Below are positions 36,052 through 45,129 of a stretch of 64,000 nt of DNA, in pieces. Location of the stretch: contig NZ_CP113527.1 of the NCBI RefSeq assembly GCF_028877475.1, positions 2,721,501 through 2,785,500 on the forward strand, written 5' to 3'. The first letter of the stretch is position 1; each line of letters opens with the position of its first letter. The stretch is from Lysinibacillus irui. Lineage in GTDB: Bacteria > Bacillota > Bacilli > Bacillales_A > Planococcaceae. The position numbers were made by a program, and so were the translations under genes. Below the pieces are notes generated by a model. The model searched no databases. It saw nothing but the letters and a program-made list of their open reading frames with translations, and was not told the DNA's origin.

Positions 36052-36429
36052 TTAGTTTAGCCTTTTTAAAATGGACGACACCTCCTGTAAAACAGCCAAA
36101 AATTCTTTGAACCAATACAATAAAATGACGATCTTCACTGCAGCAAAAACGATGTTCCCGAGCACTTTATAATTATGTTCTGCCAGCAGCAATGACACCC
36201 ACTGTCCGACATAGAACATACTTGCACTGATTAGAATAGCTTTCGCATAAGGTAAAAACGCAAGTGTTTCTAGAAGCTGCTTGACGAAAGGCAATAAAAG
36301 TGTCGAGAACAACATGCCAAAAAGCAAAAACGAAAACATCACACTTATTAGCGCATGGAGTGGCTGTATAACTTCTTTTATCAGCAATAATAAAAGCAGC
36401 ATGACAACAGCGACGATGACAATTTCCAT
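36052..36429 (-). CDS. spoIIIAD: Stage III sporulation protein SpoIIIAD
   Basis: A 125-residue membrane protein with about four helices; FVKQLLETLAFLPYAKAILISASMFYVGQW is typical of SpoIIIAD (B. subtilis about 133 residues). Five bases after spoIIIAC; SD weak, probably coupled translation. Component of the SpoIIIA-SpoIIQ transenvelope complex. Confidence 0.85.
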   Translation of the reverse strand: MEIVIVAVVMLLLLLLIKEVIQPLHALISVMFSFLLFGMLFSTLLLPFVKQLLETLAFLPYAKAILISASMFYVGQWVSLLLAEHNYKVLGNIVFAAVKIVILLYWFKEFLAVLQEVSSILKRLN

Positions 36430-36434
36430 TTACA

Positions 36435-36644
36435 TTACCCGGATGATGTAAGCCATTGGAAGAATGTTAATATTTCATTAAAGAATAGACGTAAAAATCG
36501 AAGTAACTCTGCTGTCATATATAAGTAGGCAATGAAAAAGAGGAAAAATGAAAACTCCTTCTTCCCTGTTTGATCAAAGAAAACATGAAGAAGCGCAACG
36601 ACTAGTCCCACTCCAGCAACTCTTAATACGTCTTGTAATTCCAT
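36435..36644 (-). CDS. spoIIIAC: Stage III sporulation protein SpoIIIAC
   Basis: A 69-residue protein with two membrane helices (VAGVGLVVALLHVFF and FSFFLFFIAYLYMTAELL) separated by DQTGKKE, matching the size and pattern of SpoIIIAC (about 68 residues). It is the first gene of the operon here: only 40 bases upstream begins the terminator of the preceding gene, so spoIIIAA and spoIIIAB are not in their usual place. A CATATATT element about 65 bases from the ATG could be a sigma-E -10, but no -35 was found. Confidence 0.83.
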   Translation of the reverse strand: MELQDVLRVAGVGLVVALLHVFFDQTGKKEFSFFLFFIAYLYMTAELLRFLRLFFNEILTFFQWLTSSG

Positions 36645-36684
36645 TCCTACGCCCCCTCGTGTACAGCAATATATGTCGCACTAT

Positions 36685-36720
36685 AAAAAAAAAGACCTCT
36701 ATACAGATGTATAGAGATCT
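36685..36720 (-). terminator. Terminator downstream of the nitronate monooxygenase gene
   Basis: Stem AGACCTCTATAC/GTATAGAGATCT with a 4-base loop and nine T residues on the minus strand. It isolates the spoIIIA operon from the upstream gene. Confidence 0.92.
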
Positions 36721-36734
36721 ACTACGAAAAAAAT

Positions 36735-37742
36735 TTATAATAGTTTGTTCACGATGCTTTTAACCGTACCTGTTTGCTGTACGAGATGACTATTTTCGCC
36801 CATCCACATGGATAAATATTCGGCATTGCCCTGCTCTGCACTTTCCTTACGAATGGTAGTTGTTAGATAGTTTTGTAGTGGATAAGGTGCCACTATCGCA
36901 TCCTTCATGCGTTTAGTAAATTCATTCGCTAGGCCTCTTGCTGGCTTACCAGTAAATGCAAGCGTAATCGTTGTTTGCTGTGCGTTCGATGCCAATACTG
37001 CATTTTTATAGAGCGGAGAAATTTCGCATTCATCTGCTACTAGTAAAGCTGTACCAATTTGAACAGCTTGTGCTCCGTTTTCAAGTGCCTGCTGAATAGC
37101 TTCTTTTGTCACGAGCCCACCTGCTGCAATCATTGGAATCGCAATTTGACCAGCTACTTGTTGTAGCAACGCATCTAAGGGAATTAATTGGATAGGGTCA
37201 GTAAAGGAACCTCGATGCCCCCCAGCCTCTCCACCTTGTAGGACAACCGCATCCATGCCAGCCTGTTCCACCAGTTTAGCCTCTTCTAATGTTGTTGCAG
37301 TGCCAATGGTATAGATACCATTGTCTTTTAATTGTTGAAGAACCTCTGCTGATGGAATGCCAAATGTAAACGAGCAAATTGCTACCTTTTCCTCTATAAC
37401 CGCCTGAACTTGCCCTGTAAAAACATCCTTAGACACTACACTCTGTACAGGTGATAACCCAAGCTCATCATAAAAAGGTTGCAGCGCCATACGAGCTTGT
37501 TGTAACACCTCGATATCGATTTTTGGGTCCTCTTGTACAAATAAATTAACTGCAAAAGGCTTTGTCGTTAATTTTTTCACTTCCTGAATGAATTGCTTTG
37601 TCTGTTCGCCATCTAAGTAGCCCGCTCCAATTGAGCCTAATAAACCTGCTTCAGCACAGGCAGCCACAAATTTAGGTGACGTGACACCTGCCATTGGCGC
37701 TTGAATAATTGGGTGTTGCATATCAAATATTGTTTGTAACAT
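36735..37742 (-). CDS. Nitronate monooxygenase / 2-nitropropane dioxygenase family flavoprotein
   Basis: A 335-residue FMN-dependent TIM barrel. N-terminal HPIIQAPMAGVTSPKFVAACAEAGLLGSIGAG (read in parts), the VLQGGEAGGHRGSF segment (about 169-182) and AAGGLVTKEAIQQALENGAQAVQIGTALL are characteristic. The family oxidises toxic alkyl nitronates; some close relatives are enoyl-ACP reductases (FabK), so substrate is uncertain. ATG at 37742 with AAGGAG eight bases away. It sits exactly where spoIIIAA, spoIIIAB and yqhV are found in B. subtilis. Confidence 0.83.
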   Translation of the reverse strand: MLQTIFDMQHPIIQAPMAGVTSPKFVAACAEAGLLGSIGAGYLDGEQTKQFIQEVKKLTTKPFAVNLFVQEDPKIDIEVLQQARMALQPFYDELGLSPVQSVVSKDVFTGQVQAVIEEKVAICSFTFGIPSAEVLQQLKDNGIYTIGTATTLEEAKLVEQAGMDAVVLQGGEAGGHRGSFTDPIQLIPLDALLQQVAGQIAIPMIAAGGLVTKEAIQQALENGAQAVQIGTALLVADECEISPLYKNAVLASNAQQTTITLAFTGKPARGLANEFTKRMKDAIVAPYPLQNYLTTTIRKESAEQGNAEYLSMWMGENSHLVQQTGTVKSIVNKLL

Positions 37743-37903
37743 ACCTTTCACTCCTTACTATGTTATTATTGTAAACTTTCTTTCCAAAAATGACCATCTT
37801 TCTGATGATAGAAAGAAGGAGGATGACGAGAAAAAAAGGTCTTTTTCCTGTATCGAATGGCACAACGATTGAAGCTTTTCACATGATATGTATAAAAATA
37901 AAA

Positions 37904-37940
37904 TAAAAACCTACTCTTTTATACTAAAGAGTAGGTTTTT
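37904..37940. terminator. Terminator downstream of efp
   Basis: Inverted repeat AAAAACCTACTCTTT/AAAGAGTAGGTTTTT with a 6-base loop. Minus-strand T-run follows; ends 6 bases from the efp stop. Confidence 0.9.
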
Positions 37941-37945
37941 ATTAA

Positions 37946-38503
37946 TTAGGCACGAGATACGTAAGAGCCTTCTTCTGTGTTAATGATTAAAACATCACCT
38001 TGGTTTACGAAGAATGGTACTTGTACGATTAGACCCGTTTCAAGAGTAGCAGGTTTTGTACCGCCTGAAGCTGTATCACCTTTGATCCCAGGTTCTGTCT
38101 CTGTAACTTCTAATTGAACAGTGTTTGGTAATTCAATACCTAACATTTCACCTTGGTAAGATTGAATATGAACTTCCATGTTTTCTTTTAGGAATTTTAA
38201 TTCATATTCAATAGCAGCTGAAGATAGTTCAGTTTGCTCGTAAGATTCTAAGTCCATGAAAACATGCTCGTCACCTTGTGCATATAAGTATTGCATTTTA
38301 CGGTTATCGATTTGTGCTTTTTCTACTTTTTCACCAGCGCGGAATGTTTTTTCATTTACAGAGCCATTACGTAGGTTACGTAATTTAGAACGCACGAATG
38401 CAGCACCTTTACCTGGTTTAACGTGTTGGAAATCTAACACGCGGTATAATTGGCCATCAACAATAATTGTTAGACCTGTACGGAAATCGTTTACTGAGAT
38501 CAT
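37946..38503 (-). CDS. efp: Elongation factor P
   Basis: A 185-residue translation factor that rescues ribosomes stalled at polyproline. Domain I has the loop [17 protein letters not shown] with the modified Lys (about residue 32); the C-terminal OB domain has [37 protein letters not shown] precedes the ATG. It lies 17 bases downstream of pepQ in the aroQ-pepQ-efp order shared with B. subtilis. Confidence 0.97.
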   Translation of the reverse strand: MISVNDFRTGLTIIVDGQLYRVLDFQHVKPGKGAAFVRSKLRNLRNGSVNEKTFRAGEKVEKAQIDNRKMQYLYAQGDEHVFMDLESYEQTELSSAAIEYELKFLKENMEVHIQSYQGEMLGIELPNTVQLEVTETEPGIKGDTASGGTKPATLETGLIVQVPFFVNQGDVLIINTEEGSYVSRA

Positions 38504-38520
38504 TTGTGTTCCTCCAAAGT

Positions 38521-39582
38521 TTATAAAATAATGAGTTCTTTTGACGAATGTGTTAGTAGTTCATTACCCGTTTCGGTGATTAAAATATCATCCTCGATAC
38601 GAACACCACCAATTCCTGGTAAATAAACACCAGGCTCAATCGTCACGGCCATACCTGGCTCTAGCACTGTATCAGAACGCATCGATAAGCCAGGGCCTTC
38701 ATGTACTTCAAGACCAATACCATGTCCTAAAGAATGACCAAATGCTTCGCCGTATCCTTGTTCTTTTAAGTAATCACGTGCAATCGCGTCCGCTTGAATG
38801 CCTGTTAATCCAGGACCCACTTTTTCAAGTGCTAACAGTTGAGAAGCAAGGACTGCATTGTACATATTTACTAATTTTTCGGATGGTTCTCCAACAGCCA
38901 CAGTACGTGTAATATCCGAAATATAGCCATTGTATAGCGCACCAAAGTCTAATGTAACAAAGTCGCCTTTTTCAATTACTTTATTCGTTGCTACGCCATG
39001 TGGTAGTGCTGAACGAAGACCAGACGCAACAATTGTGTCAAACGAAGACTGAGTTGCTCCTTGTTTACGCATGAAAAATTCTAATTCATTCGAAACCTCA
39101 AGCTCTGTTTTACCAGGCTTGATGAAGCCTAAAATATGTGTAAATGCGTGATCAGCAATTTCACACGCAGCCTTAATAATATTAATCTCTTGTTCCGTCT
39201 TAATCAAGCGAATTTTTTCAATAAGTCCAGAAATCGGCACTAAATCAGCTTGAATCTTCGATTTATACAGTTCATATGTGCCATAACTGACAGTATCTCT
39301 CTCAAAGCCCAATAATTTGATGCCCATGTTACTCACTTGAGTAGCAATCTCTTCAATAATTGTTGCTTCATGCTTTACAATTCGGAAGTCCTGAATTTGT
39401 GCAGCAGCCTGCTCAGTATAACGGAAGTCTGTAATAAACACAGCATCGTTTTGAGACACAATTGCTACGCCCGCTGTCCCTGTAAAACCAGTCATATAGC
39501 GGCGGTTGTACTCATTTGTAACTAAAATACCATCGATGTTTTGTTCTTGCAGTGCTTTACGTAGCTTTTGTAATTTCAACAT
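38521..39582 (-). CDS. pepQ: Xaa-Pro aminopeptidase/dipeptidase (M24B family, YqhT/PepQ-like)
   Basis: A 353-residue pita-bread metallopeptidase. N-terminal creatinase-like domain, then metal ligands in [19 protein letters not shown] (two Asp), [18 protein letters not shown] (His), [19 protein letters not shown] (two Glu). It removes Xaa-Pro N-terminal residues or splits Xaa-Pro dipeptides. The ATG at 39582 has GAGGGAG eight bases upstream; a TTG that overlaps the aroQ stop is closer to the SD and less likely. Confidence 0.9.
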   Translation of the reverse strand: MLKLQKLRKALQEQNIDGILVTNEYNRRYMTGFTGTAGVAIVSQNDAVFITDFRYTEQAAAQIQDFRIVKHEATIIEEIATQVSNMGIKLLGFERDTVSYGTYELYKSKIQADLVPISGLIEKIRLIKTEQEINIIKAACEIADHAFTHILGFIKPGKTELEVSNELEFFMRKQGATQSSFDTIVASGLRSALPHGVATNKVIEKGDFVTLDFGALYNGYISDITRTVAVGEPSEKLVNMYNAVLASQLLALEKVGPGLTGIQADAIARDYLKEQGYGEAFGHSLGHGIGLEVHEGPGLSMRSDTVLEPGMAVTIEPGVYLPGIGGVRIEDDILITETGNELLTHSSKELIIL

Positions 39583-39584
39583 AA

Positions 39585-40019
39585 TCAATTCTCCCTCTCG
39601 ATAAATGTACGTAGTGCCAGTTCATAGCCTTTCGTACCTAGTCCACAAATTTGACCAAGGCAGGCCGGAGCAAGATAAGAATGATGACGGAAAGCCTCAC
39701 GTTTGTGGATATTGGAAATATGTACTTCGATAACCGGCACAGAAATCCCTGCAATCGCATCATGTAACGCGATGCTTGTATGGGTATATGCACCGGGATT
39801 AAAGATAATACCATCATATTTTTCGTCCTCTGCTTCATGCACCCAATCAACTAGTACCCCTTCATGATTGGATTGACGAAATTCAACTGTAGCCCCTAAA
39901 GAAGCCGCAAGATTTTGAACATTCTTTCTAACATCATCTAATGTTTCATGTCCATAAATATGTGGCTCTCGTTTACCCAGTCGATTTAAGTTAGGTCCAT
40001 TCAAACATAATAACTTCAC
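39585..40019 (-). CDS. aroQ: Type II 3-dehydroquinate dehydratase
   Basis: A 144-residue shikimate-pathway enzyme. LNGPNLNRLGKREPHIYG (about 5-22, catalytic Arg and Tyr), FNPGAYTHTSIALHDAI (about 73-89) and EVHISNIHKREAFRHHSYL (about 97-115, catalytic His) are intact. Start is GTG at 40019 with AAAGAGG 11 bases away. First gene of aroQ-pepQ-efp. Confidence 0.96.
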   Translation of the reverse strand: MKLLCLNGPNLNRLGKREPHIYGHETLDDVRKNVQNLAASLGATVEFRQSNHEGVLVDWVHEAEDEKYDGIIFNPGAYTHTSIALHDAIAGISVPVIEVHISNIHKREAFRHHSYLAPACLGQICGLGTKGYELALRTFIEREN

Positions 40020-40200
40020 GCTTCTATTCGCCTCTTTCTATGTACTTGCCATTTATTTTATCATACACGGTGCATTCAGCAACTAATTTCCATTAGAAGC
40101 TCCATCCACTTTGACGTAGTGTAATCATGTCAGCTGAAATCACTGAAAAAACTTTTGAAAGTCTGGAGCATCTTTTCGCAAAAACATCATCAAATGGTGC

Positions 40201-40234
40201 AAAAAAATACCCCCTTTTAATACCAAGGGGATAT
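40201..40234 (-). terminator. Terminator downstream of yqhR
   Basis: Stem ATACCCCCTT/AAGGGGATAT (one G-U pair on the minus strand) followed by TTTTTTT; starts six bases after the yqhR stop. Confidence 0.8.
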
Positions 40235-40240
40235 TGTGAG

Positions 40241-40669
40241 CTACGTCCTTTCTCTATGTGCATTCATCTCCTTCTGATGGAAATTTGCAGTTTCCAGCAA
40301 GAAACGTAATAGACAAACGACAATCACGATGAACGGTATCGAGAGTTTCTTAAATGAAGTTAGTTGTAAAGGTAAATCTAATACAATCCACTCTAAGGTG
40401 ATGGTCACCAAAAGGCCTAATAAAAGTGAAGAAAAGACAGCTGGAATGATATACACATAGCGCATTGTCATATATAAAAATAAACCGATAATAAATAGAA
40501 GTATGATAAAGAAGGTCCACTGAAATAATTTAGAGCTATCTTCGAACCAATTCCACTTCTTATAAAACCCAATCGGATGCCATTTGATGAGATGAAAATA
40601 ATGTAATCCCTTTAAGCACAACGCTAAGACAAGCGCATTGACAAAAGCTGTAATCGCTGCTGTTTTCAC
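40241..40669 (-). CDS. yqhR: YqhR-like membrane protein
   Basis: A 142-residue protein with four predicted membrane helices and the conserved LKGLHYFHLIKWHPIGFYKKWNWF region (read in parts, about 18-42). Position between aroQ and yqhQ supports the YqhR assignment. Start GTG at 40669 is chosen because GGAGG lies seven bases upstream; the longer frame to 40729 lacks an SD. Function unknown. Confidence 0.78.
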   Translation of the reverse strand: MKTAAITAFVNALVLALCLKGLHYFHLIKWHPIGFYKKWNWFEDSSKLFQWTFFIILLFIIGLFLYMTMRYVYIIPAVFSSLLLGLLVTITLEWIVLDLPLQLTSFKKLSIPFIVIVVCLLRFLLETANFHQKEMNAHRERT

Positions 40670-40820
40670 AAGATAACCTCCATTTTTACACACTAATCTT
40701 TTCCTGAAATGTACGATTAGTGTAGCCATATAGAAAATTTACTATGCGTAACGGTAGAGGTTTTTCACTAAATTTAGTACAATGGTACAGTTGAAATATA
40801 TATAGAGAGTGGTGTTAGCC

Positions 40821-41753
40821 TTGAGCAATTCACCTGTATACGGGGGACAAGCACAATTAGAGGGTGTGATGTTCGGAGGAAAGGAACATACCGTTACAGC
40901 CATTCGTCGTAACGATGATTCCATTGATTATTATCATTTTAAAAAAGTTCAAAAACCTATTTTACAAAAACTTAAAAAAATTCCTTTTGTAAGAGGCGTA
41001 GTTGCGCTTATTGAATCTGCTGGCTTAGGTTCTCGTCATATGCAATTTGCCGGAGATCGTTTTGATGTGACTCCTGGCGAAGAAGAAGATCATAAAGAAG
41101 AAGGCTCTAAACTTCAAATGATACTTGGAGTTGCTTTAGTTGGTATTCTTTCTTTTTTATTTGGAAAATTTGCTTTCACATTAATTCCTGTTTTTATAGC
41201 CGATTTTTTCTCTAAATGGATTGAAGGAAAAACCGGACAAATTTTACTGGAAAGTGGCATTAAACTATTATTACTGCTAGCCTACTTATATTTTATCTCG
41301 TTAACGCCCCTCATTAAACGAGTATTTCAGTACCATGGTGCAGAGCACAAGGTCATTAATTGCTATGAAGCGGGGTTAGATATTACGGTAAAAAACGTCC
41401 AAGCTCAATCACGCCTACACTATCGTTGTGGTAGTAGCTTCATTCTATTCACAGTGTTCGTCGGCATGTTTTTATATTTCTTTGTGCCTACAGACCCACT
41501 GTGGCTTCGTATTTTAGATCGTATTCTATTAATTCCTGTTGTTCTTGGTATTTCCTTTGAAGTATTACAAGCAACCAACGCTTGCCGTAATATCCCAGTG
41601 TTACGCTTCCTTGGCTACCCTGGCTTATGGCTTCAATTATTGACAACACGCGAACCAAAAGACGATCAAGTAGAAGTAGCGATTGCATCCTTCAATATGC
41701 TACGCCAAGTAGAGCAACAACCCGAGATTGCTGCAACATTAAATCATGATTAA
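40821..41753 (+). CDS. yqhQ: YqhQ-like membrane protein (DUF1385)
   Basis: A 310-residue protein starting MSNSPVYGGQAQLEGVMFGG (TTG start, six bases after GTGGTG). It carries the DUF1385 core VFQYHGAEHKVINCYEAG (about 173-190) with conserved His residues, and about four membrane helices. Function is not established; the conserved HGAEHK suggests metal binding. Divergent from yqhR as in B. subtilis. Confidence 0.88.
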   Translation: MSNSPVYGGQAQLEGVMFGGKEHTVTAIRRNDDSIDYYHFKKVQKPILQKLKKIPFVRGVVALIESAGLGSRHMQFAGDRFDVTPGEEEDHKEEGSKLQMILGVALVGILSFLFGKFAFTLIPVFIADFFSKWIEGKTGQILLESGIKLLLLLAYLYFISLTPLIKRVFQYHGAEHKVINCYEAGLDITVKNVQAQSRLHYRCGSSFILFTVFVGMFLYFFVPTDPLWLRILDRILLIPVVLGISFEVLQATNACRNIPVLRFLGYPGLWLQLLTTREPKDDQVEVAIASFNMLRQVEQQPEIAATLNHD

Positions 41754-41756
41754 TAG

Positions 41757-41795
41757 AAAAAGGCAGCCCCAATAAGTAGTTGGGGCTGCCTTTTT
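41757..41795. terminator. Bidirectional terminator after yqhQ
   Basis: Sixteen-base-pair inverted repeat AAAAAGGCAGCCCCAA/TTGGGGCTGCCTTTTT with a 7-base loop, serving yqhQ and the convergent ABC-2 remnant. Confidence 0.93.
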
Positions 41796-41798
41796 ACG

Positions 41799-42185
41799 TT
41801 AAGCACGCATTTTACGTTTAAAAGCAATCATGGCGAAAATCGTGATCAATATCGTATAGCCAATCACAATAGATAGTGATTGAAGCATGTCAACATAGGC
41901 TCCTTGTAGAATAGCTTTTGCTGCATTGAGAGTATGAACAAAAGGTAAAAAGTGCGCAATTGATTGAAAAGTCCCACCAACCATATCTAGTTCGAACCAA
42001 GTTCCACTTAACCAAGTTGTAACATTTACAAATATTGCAAAAATCCCACCTACCTGCTTATCTGTAAATAATGTGCCAAACACTAGGCCAATACCAATAT
42101 TTAGTAGAGCAATGATCAACGGTACAAGGAACACAAATAGGATAGACGAATTAAAAGAATCTTCTTTGATATCCGCAATGCACGA
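41799..42185 (-). pseudogene. ABC-2 type permease, C-terminal remnant
   Basis: A 111-residue open frame (to 42134) that clearly represents the last third of an ABC-2 permease: LLNIGIGLVFGTLFTDKQVGGI, TTWLSGTWFELDMVGGTFQ, FLPFVHTLNAAKAILQG, and a final helix with FKRKMRA. Protein-like sequence continues upstream without a start (NSCIADIKEDSFNSS) until an in-frame stop near 42185. The N-terminal half and the partner ATPase are absent, so this is probably a deletion remnant; a start at 42134 has no SD. Confidence 0.65.
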
Positions 42186-42285
42186 ATTCTATTTTGCATA
42201 ATACTTCCTTTTAAATGTAAGCTTACTTTATAATTTTTAATTTTCGTTTCAACTTATAGTGATTTTCCGCTAATAAAAAGAACAA

Positions 42286-42319
42286 GAAAAGCGTGTTTTG
42301 AATACATCAAAACACGCTT
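42286..42319 (-). terminator. Terminator downstream of the alpha/beta hydrolase gene
   Basis: Stem AAGCGTGTTTTGA/TCAAAACACGCTT with a 5-base loop, then TTCTTGTTC on the minus strand (weak T-tract). Confidence 0.75.
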
Positions 42320-42326
42320 CTAGAAA

Positions 42327-43253
42327 TTATTTACTTAAGATATTTACAATTTTCTGTTGAGCATCTATAGCTTCAGGTATCGGCATCACAACAAAAACAT
42401 GATTCATCTTAGGATATACATAGGTAGTGATGGCGACACCTTGTTCTGTTAGTAGTTCATCAAATTGAATGGCGTCTGGATATAAACTTTCATGTGTGCC
42501 AATAAAATGAGTAATCTTGCCAATCCCTTGAAAATCACCGTAAATTGGACTAATTAATGGGTCCTTTAGATCTTTATCAGCTGCCCATATCTTTGTAATA
42601 ACTTCCATTCCTTCACTAGCCAACATAGGATCGTTTTCTTCATATTCAGGTATAAGAGGGTTTTCTAAACTCATATCAACACATGCAGAAAATAAAATAA
42701 TATCTTGCGGTTGAGGCAGCTTATCTCGTTTCAAAAGTTGAATGAGGCCAAGTGCTATATTTCCACCTGCCGAATCTCCCATAATCGTACATTGGTTGGT
42801 TCTTTCAACATTTTCTACTATTTCCATATATAAATTGAAAATTTTTGAGTAGGTATCTTGATAGTTAAAATGGGGTACTTTAGGGTAAATGGGCGCAATA
42901 ACCTTGGCATTTAACGATTGTGCTATTCTATCCATGAACATCCAATGTAAGGATAAAGGTTGACTTGTCCAGGCGCCACCATGTATATAGAGAATAACTT
43001 TTTGCTCCAAGGACTTTTTGTCATTTAAAGTGAAAACCTGCATTCCCTCAAAACTTTGTTCCTTTACCTCACTTACAAAGGTTACATCATCCCCAATAAC
43101 ATAGGGCTGAATATTTTCTGTGCCCCTTTGCTTCGTAAACTGCTTTGCATTTTCAATACTAGAAAAACTCTTTTTATTACTCTGAGCAATTAACCATTTT
43201 TCAAATTGAACGCTTTCTTCGGAACGCTCTCCATTAAAAACTTCTACACTCAT
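42327..43253 (-). CDS. Alpha/beta hydrolase (HSL-type esterase/lipase)
   Basis: A 308-residue enzyme of the hormone-sensitive-lipase-like fold. Oxyanion motif YIHGGAW (about 93-99), nucleophile GDSAGGNIALG (about 160-170), acid LYPDAIQFDELL (about 257-268) and His in MNHVFVV (about 284-290) form a complete triad. A short-chain carboxylesterase is likely; the substrate is unknown. No signal peptide. GGGGGAGAAAAT precedes the ATG. Single-gene unit with its own terminator. Confidence 0.88.
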   Translation of the reverse strand: MSVEVFNGERSEESVQFEKWLIAQSNKKSFSSIENAKQFTKQRGTENIQPYVIGDDVTFVSEVKEQSFEGMQVFTLNDKKSLEQKVILYIHGGAWTSQPLSLHWMFMDRIAQSLNAKVIAPIYPKVPHFNYQDTYSKIFNLYMEIVENVERTNQCTIMGDSAGGNIALGLIQLLKRDKLPQPQDIILFSACVDMSLENPLIPEYEENDPMLASEGMEVITKIWAADKDLKDPLISPIYGDFQGIGKITHFIGTHESLYPDAIQFDELLTEQGVAITTYVYPKMNHVFVVMPIPEAIDAQQKIVNILSK

Positions 43254-43374
43254 ATTTTCTCCCCCTTTTTTCTACATCTTTGGTAAGTTTATATAGCTAA
43301 AGAGATGTCAAGTATTAGCCTTTATAACTTGTTTCCCCATCTATTATCCGCGGTGTTGTTCACCACTAAAAACC

Positions 43375-44094
43375 CTAAGCATTTCGATATTTTGCTAACA
43401 TAATTTCATCGTAATATTTATCTAATTGTGGCAAACCTAGCTGTTCTGCCATCAAAAGTTCTGCCTGTCTATCATACTCAACTCTAATAAATTGAATGGC
43501 GTTGTTTGAATATGAGCCATCTAGAATCGCATAGGAAGCTGAAGTTAAGTCAAGTGAATTTCCGACACTCCCAACGTTACACAGAATCCCCATTTTATAT
43601 GTATGTAAAAAAGTTGTATGTAAATCGCCGTAGAAAACAATATCAGGAAGTTTTTTAGAATGAATTGAATTAGTTTTTTCACTATTCTCAAACATTGATA
43701 AACGCTTTTCAATTGGATGGCTAGGCACAATGCGTTCAAACTCGCTTCTTGGGGAAGCGTGGAAAAACCTTATTAATTGTCCATTTAATTCAAGATCAAT
43801 ACTATATGGTAATGAAGCTAGATAGTGATAATCCTTTTCTGTTAATCTATCTTTAAACCACTGTAATAATTCAAGCTCAGTTGGAGATTGAATAAAAACA
43901 TCCCAGTTGCCTCGAACTACTCGTTCGCAGTTCTTTTGGATAAGCTCGATACATTCAGAGCCTCGGGGTCCTTTGCCAATTAAATCGCCTAAACAAAAAA
44001 TTCTTTCAATATTTCTTAATCGAATGTCTTCTAACACGGCTTCTAGTGCCGTTTTATTCCCGTGGATATCTGAAATTATTGCAATTTTTGTCAC
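43375..44094 (-). CDS. Calcineurin-like metallophosphoesterase
   Basis: A 239-residue phosphoesterase with all metal-binding motifs: SDIHGNKTALEAVL (about 8-21), CLGDLIGKGPRGSE (about 34-47), RGNWDVFI (about 61-68), FHASPRSEF and GDLHTTFLHTYK. The family includes protein phosphatases and Ap4A or cyclic-nucleotide phosphodiesterases; substrate cannot be read from sequence. AAGGGGGTAGC precedes the ATG. Confidence 0.87.
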   Translation of the reverse strand: MTKIAIISDIHGNKTALEAVLEDIRLRNIERIFCLGDLIGKGPRGSECIELIQKNCERVVRGNWDVFIQSPTELELLQWFKDRLTEKDYHYLASLPYSIDLELNGQLIRFFHASPRSEFERIVPSHPIEKRLSMFENSEKTNSIHSKKLPDIVFYGDLHTTFLHTYKMGILCNVGSVGNSLDLTSASYAILDGSYSNNAIQFIRVEYDRQAELLMAEQLGLPQLDKYYDEIMLAKYRNA

Positions 44095-44368
44095 AAAGCT
44101 ACCCCCTTATAAATCCCATCTATTCCAAAATAGTGGTTTCTTCTAATTTTATTCGATAAGATCTCTTTTAACCCTTTAAAACTAGGATTTCAGAAAAAAT
44201 ACATACATCATACCCAAAATTTAAGATTCTTTCACCCCATTTTATTTCAAGGGATACTGCATTAATTGTAAGAATAAAAGTAATTCGTTTCCGTGGGTTA
44301 TATTGAAACTATCAATTTCTTTTAATGTAGGACACTAGAAAATTACTTGCATTGAACAATCTCCTTCG

Positions 44369-44794
44369 TTAGCTTAATATGAAACTGTTCCATAAGTTTT
44401 CATCAACCCTAAAAAAACCTTCGTGCGAACACGCTGCTAGTAAACATTGATCATCTTGGTAAAACATTAAATCCTCTGGTAATTTTGGATAAACCCAGTC
44501 AAAAAGGGAGTAGCTATGGTCCTTCAAAAATTGTGCGGTAATATCATTTAAAATAAAATAAAAAACATATGCTGTACCTTCGCCAAGCCATGTTGTCTCC
44601 CACTTGCGTTGTATTTTTCTTTCGATAAATTGATCGCCAATATCTGCGATTAATTCACCCACAATGGCTAGTCGTAATTCTTCATCAGCCATTAATTGTC
44701 TATTCTCAACAAAGGCGAAGCGGTTACATTGACTTGCTAGTAATTTGATAAGCTGTTGGTAGCGTTGCCCTTTTATATTTTCGGTAATAATCAA
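44369..44794 (-). CDS. Protein of unknown function
   Basis: A 141-residue soluble protein, acidic and rich in Leu, Phe and Gln (MIITENIKGQRYQQLIKLL; WVYPKLPEDLMFYQDDQCLL). No motif recognised. GAGGAGGAATT precedes the ATG (44794), giving good support for translation. It lies alone, 274 bases upstream of the metallophosphoesterase gene. Confidence 0.6.
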   Translation of the reverse strand: MIITENIKGQRYQQLIKLLASQCNRFAFVENRQLMADEELRLAIVGELIADIGDQFIERKIQRKWETTWLGEGTAYVFYFILNDITAQFLKDHSYSLFDWVYPKLPEDLMFYQDDQCLLAACSHEGFFRVDENLWNSFILS

Positions 44795-45021
44795 TTTTAA
44801 TTCCTCCTCACACCTGCACTATGAGTAACTTTATAATCCTTTATTAACACGAATAAACTCTTTCCTAAATTAAATTTTGCAAAGGAATTACTGTATTTCT
44901 ATATTGAATGCATCCATTGGAAATCATGATTTTTCTTATGGGAAGATTGTCAACTTATGCCTTCCCTAAATAAGATTCAATCTACTTCAATCTTATAGTG
45001 ATATTAACATAAATATCCATC
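44795..45021. other. Intergenic region
   Basis: AT-rich non-coding DNA between the unknown gene and the terminator of the VOC gene; the whole gene-free stretch is 335 bases (to 45129). No structured RNA or ORF supported. Confidence 0.4.
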
Positions 45022-45068
45022 AAAAAAAATCTCCCCTCTAAAAATCTACAGAGGGGAGATGATTTTTT
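45022..45068. terminator. Terminator downstream of the VOC-family gene
   Basis: Eleven-base-pair stem ATCTCCCCTCT/AGAGGGGAGAT with T-runs on both sides (seven T on the minus strand). About 60 bases after the VOC stop. Confidence 0.85.
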
Positions 45069-45129
45069 AGACGTTACAATTGATGAATAGAATTTGAGTA
45101 ATCATAATGAAGTAATTTTAGTTGCAAGA

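Noticed and set aside
36645..36734. Remnant of spoIIIAA or spoIIIAB
   Set aside because: Only 90 bases, occupied by a terminator and the spoIIIAC leader; no similarity visible.
40127..40309. Plus-strand 60-residue ORF near aroQ
   Set aside because: Overlaps the yqhR terminator and coding end; no SD; not protein-like in its second half.
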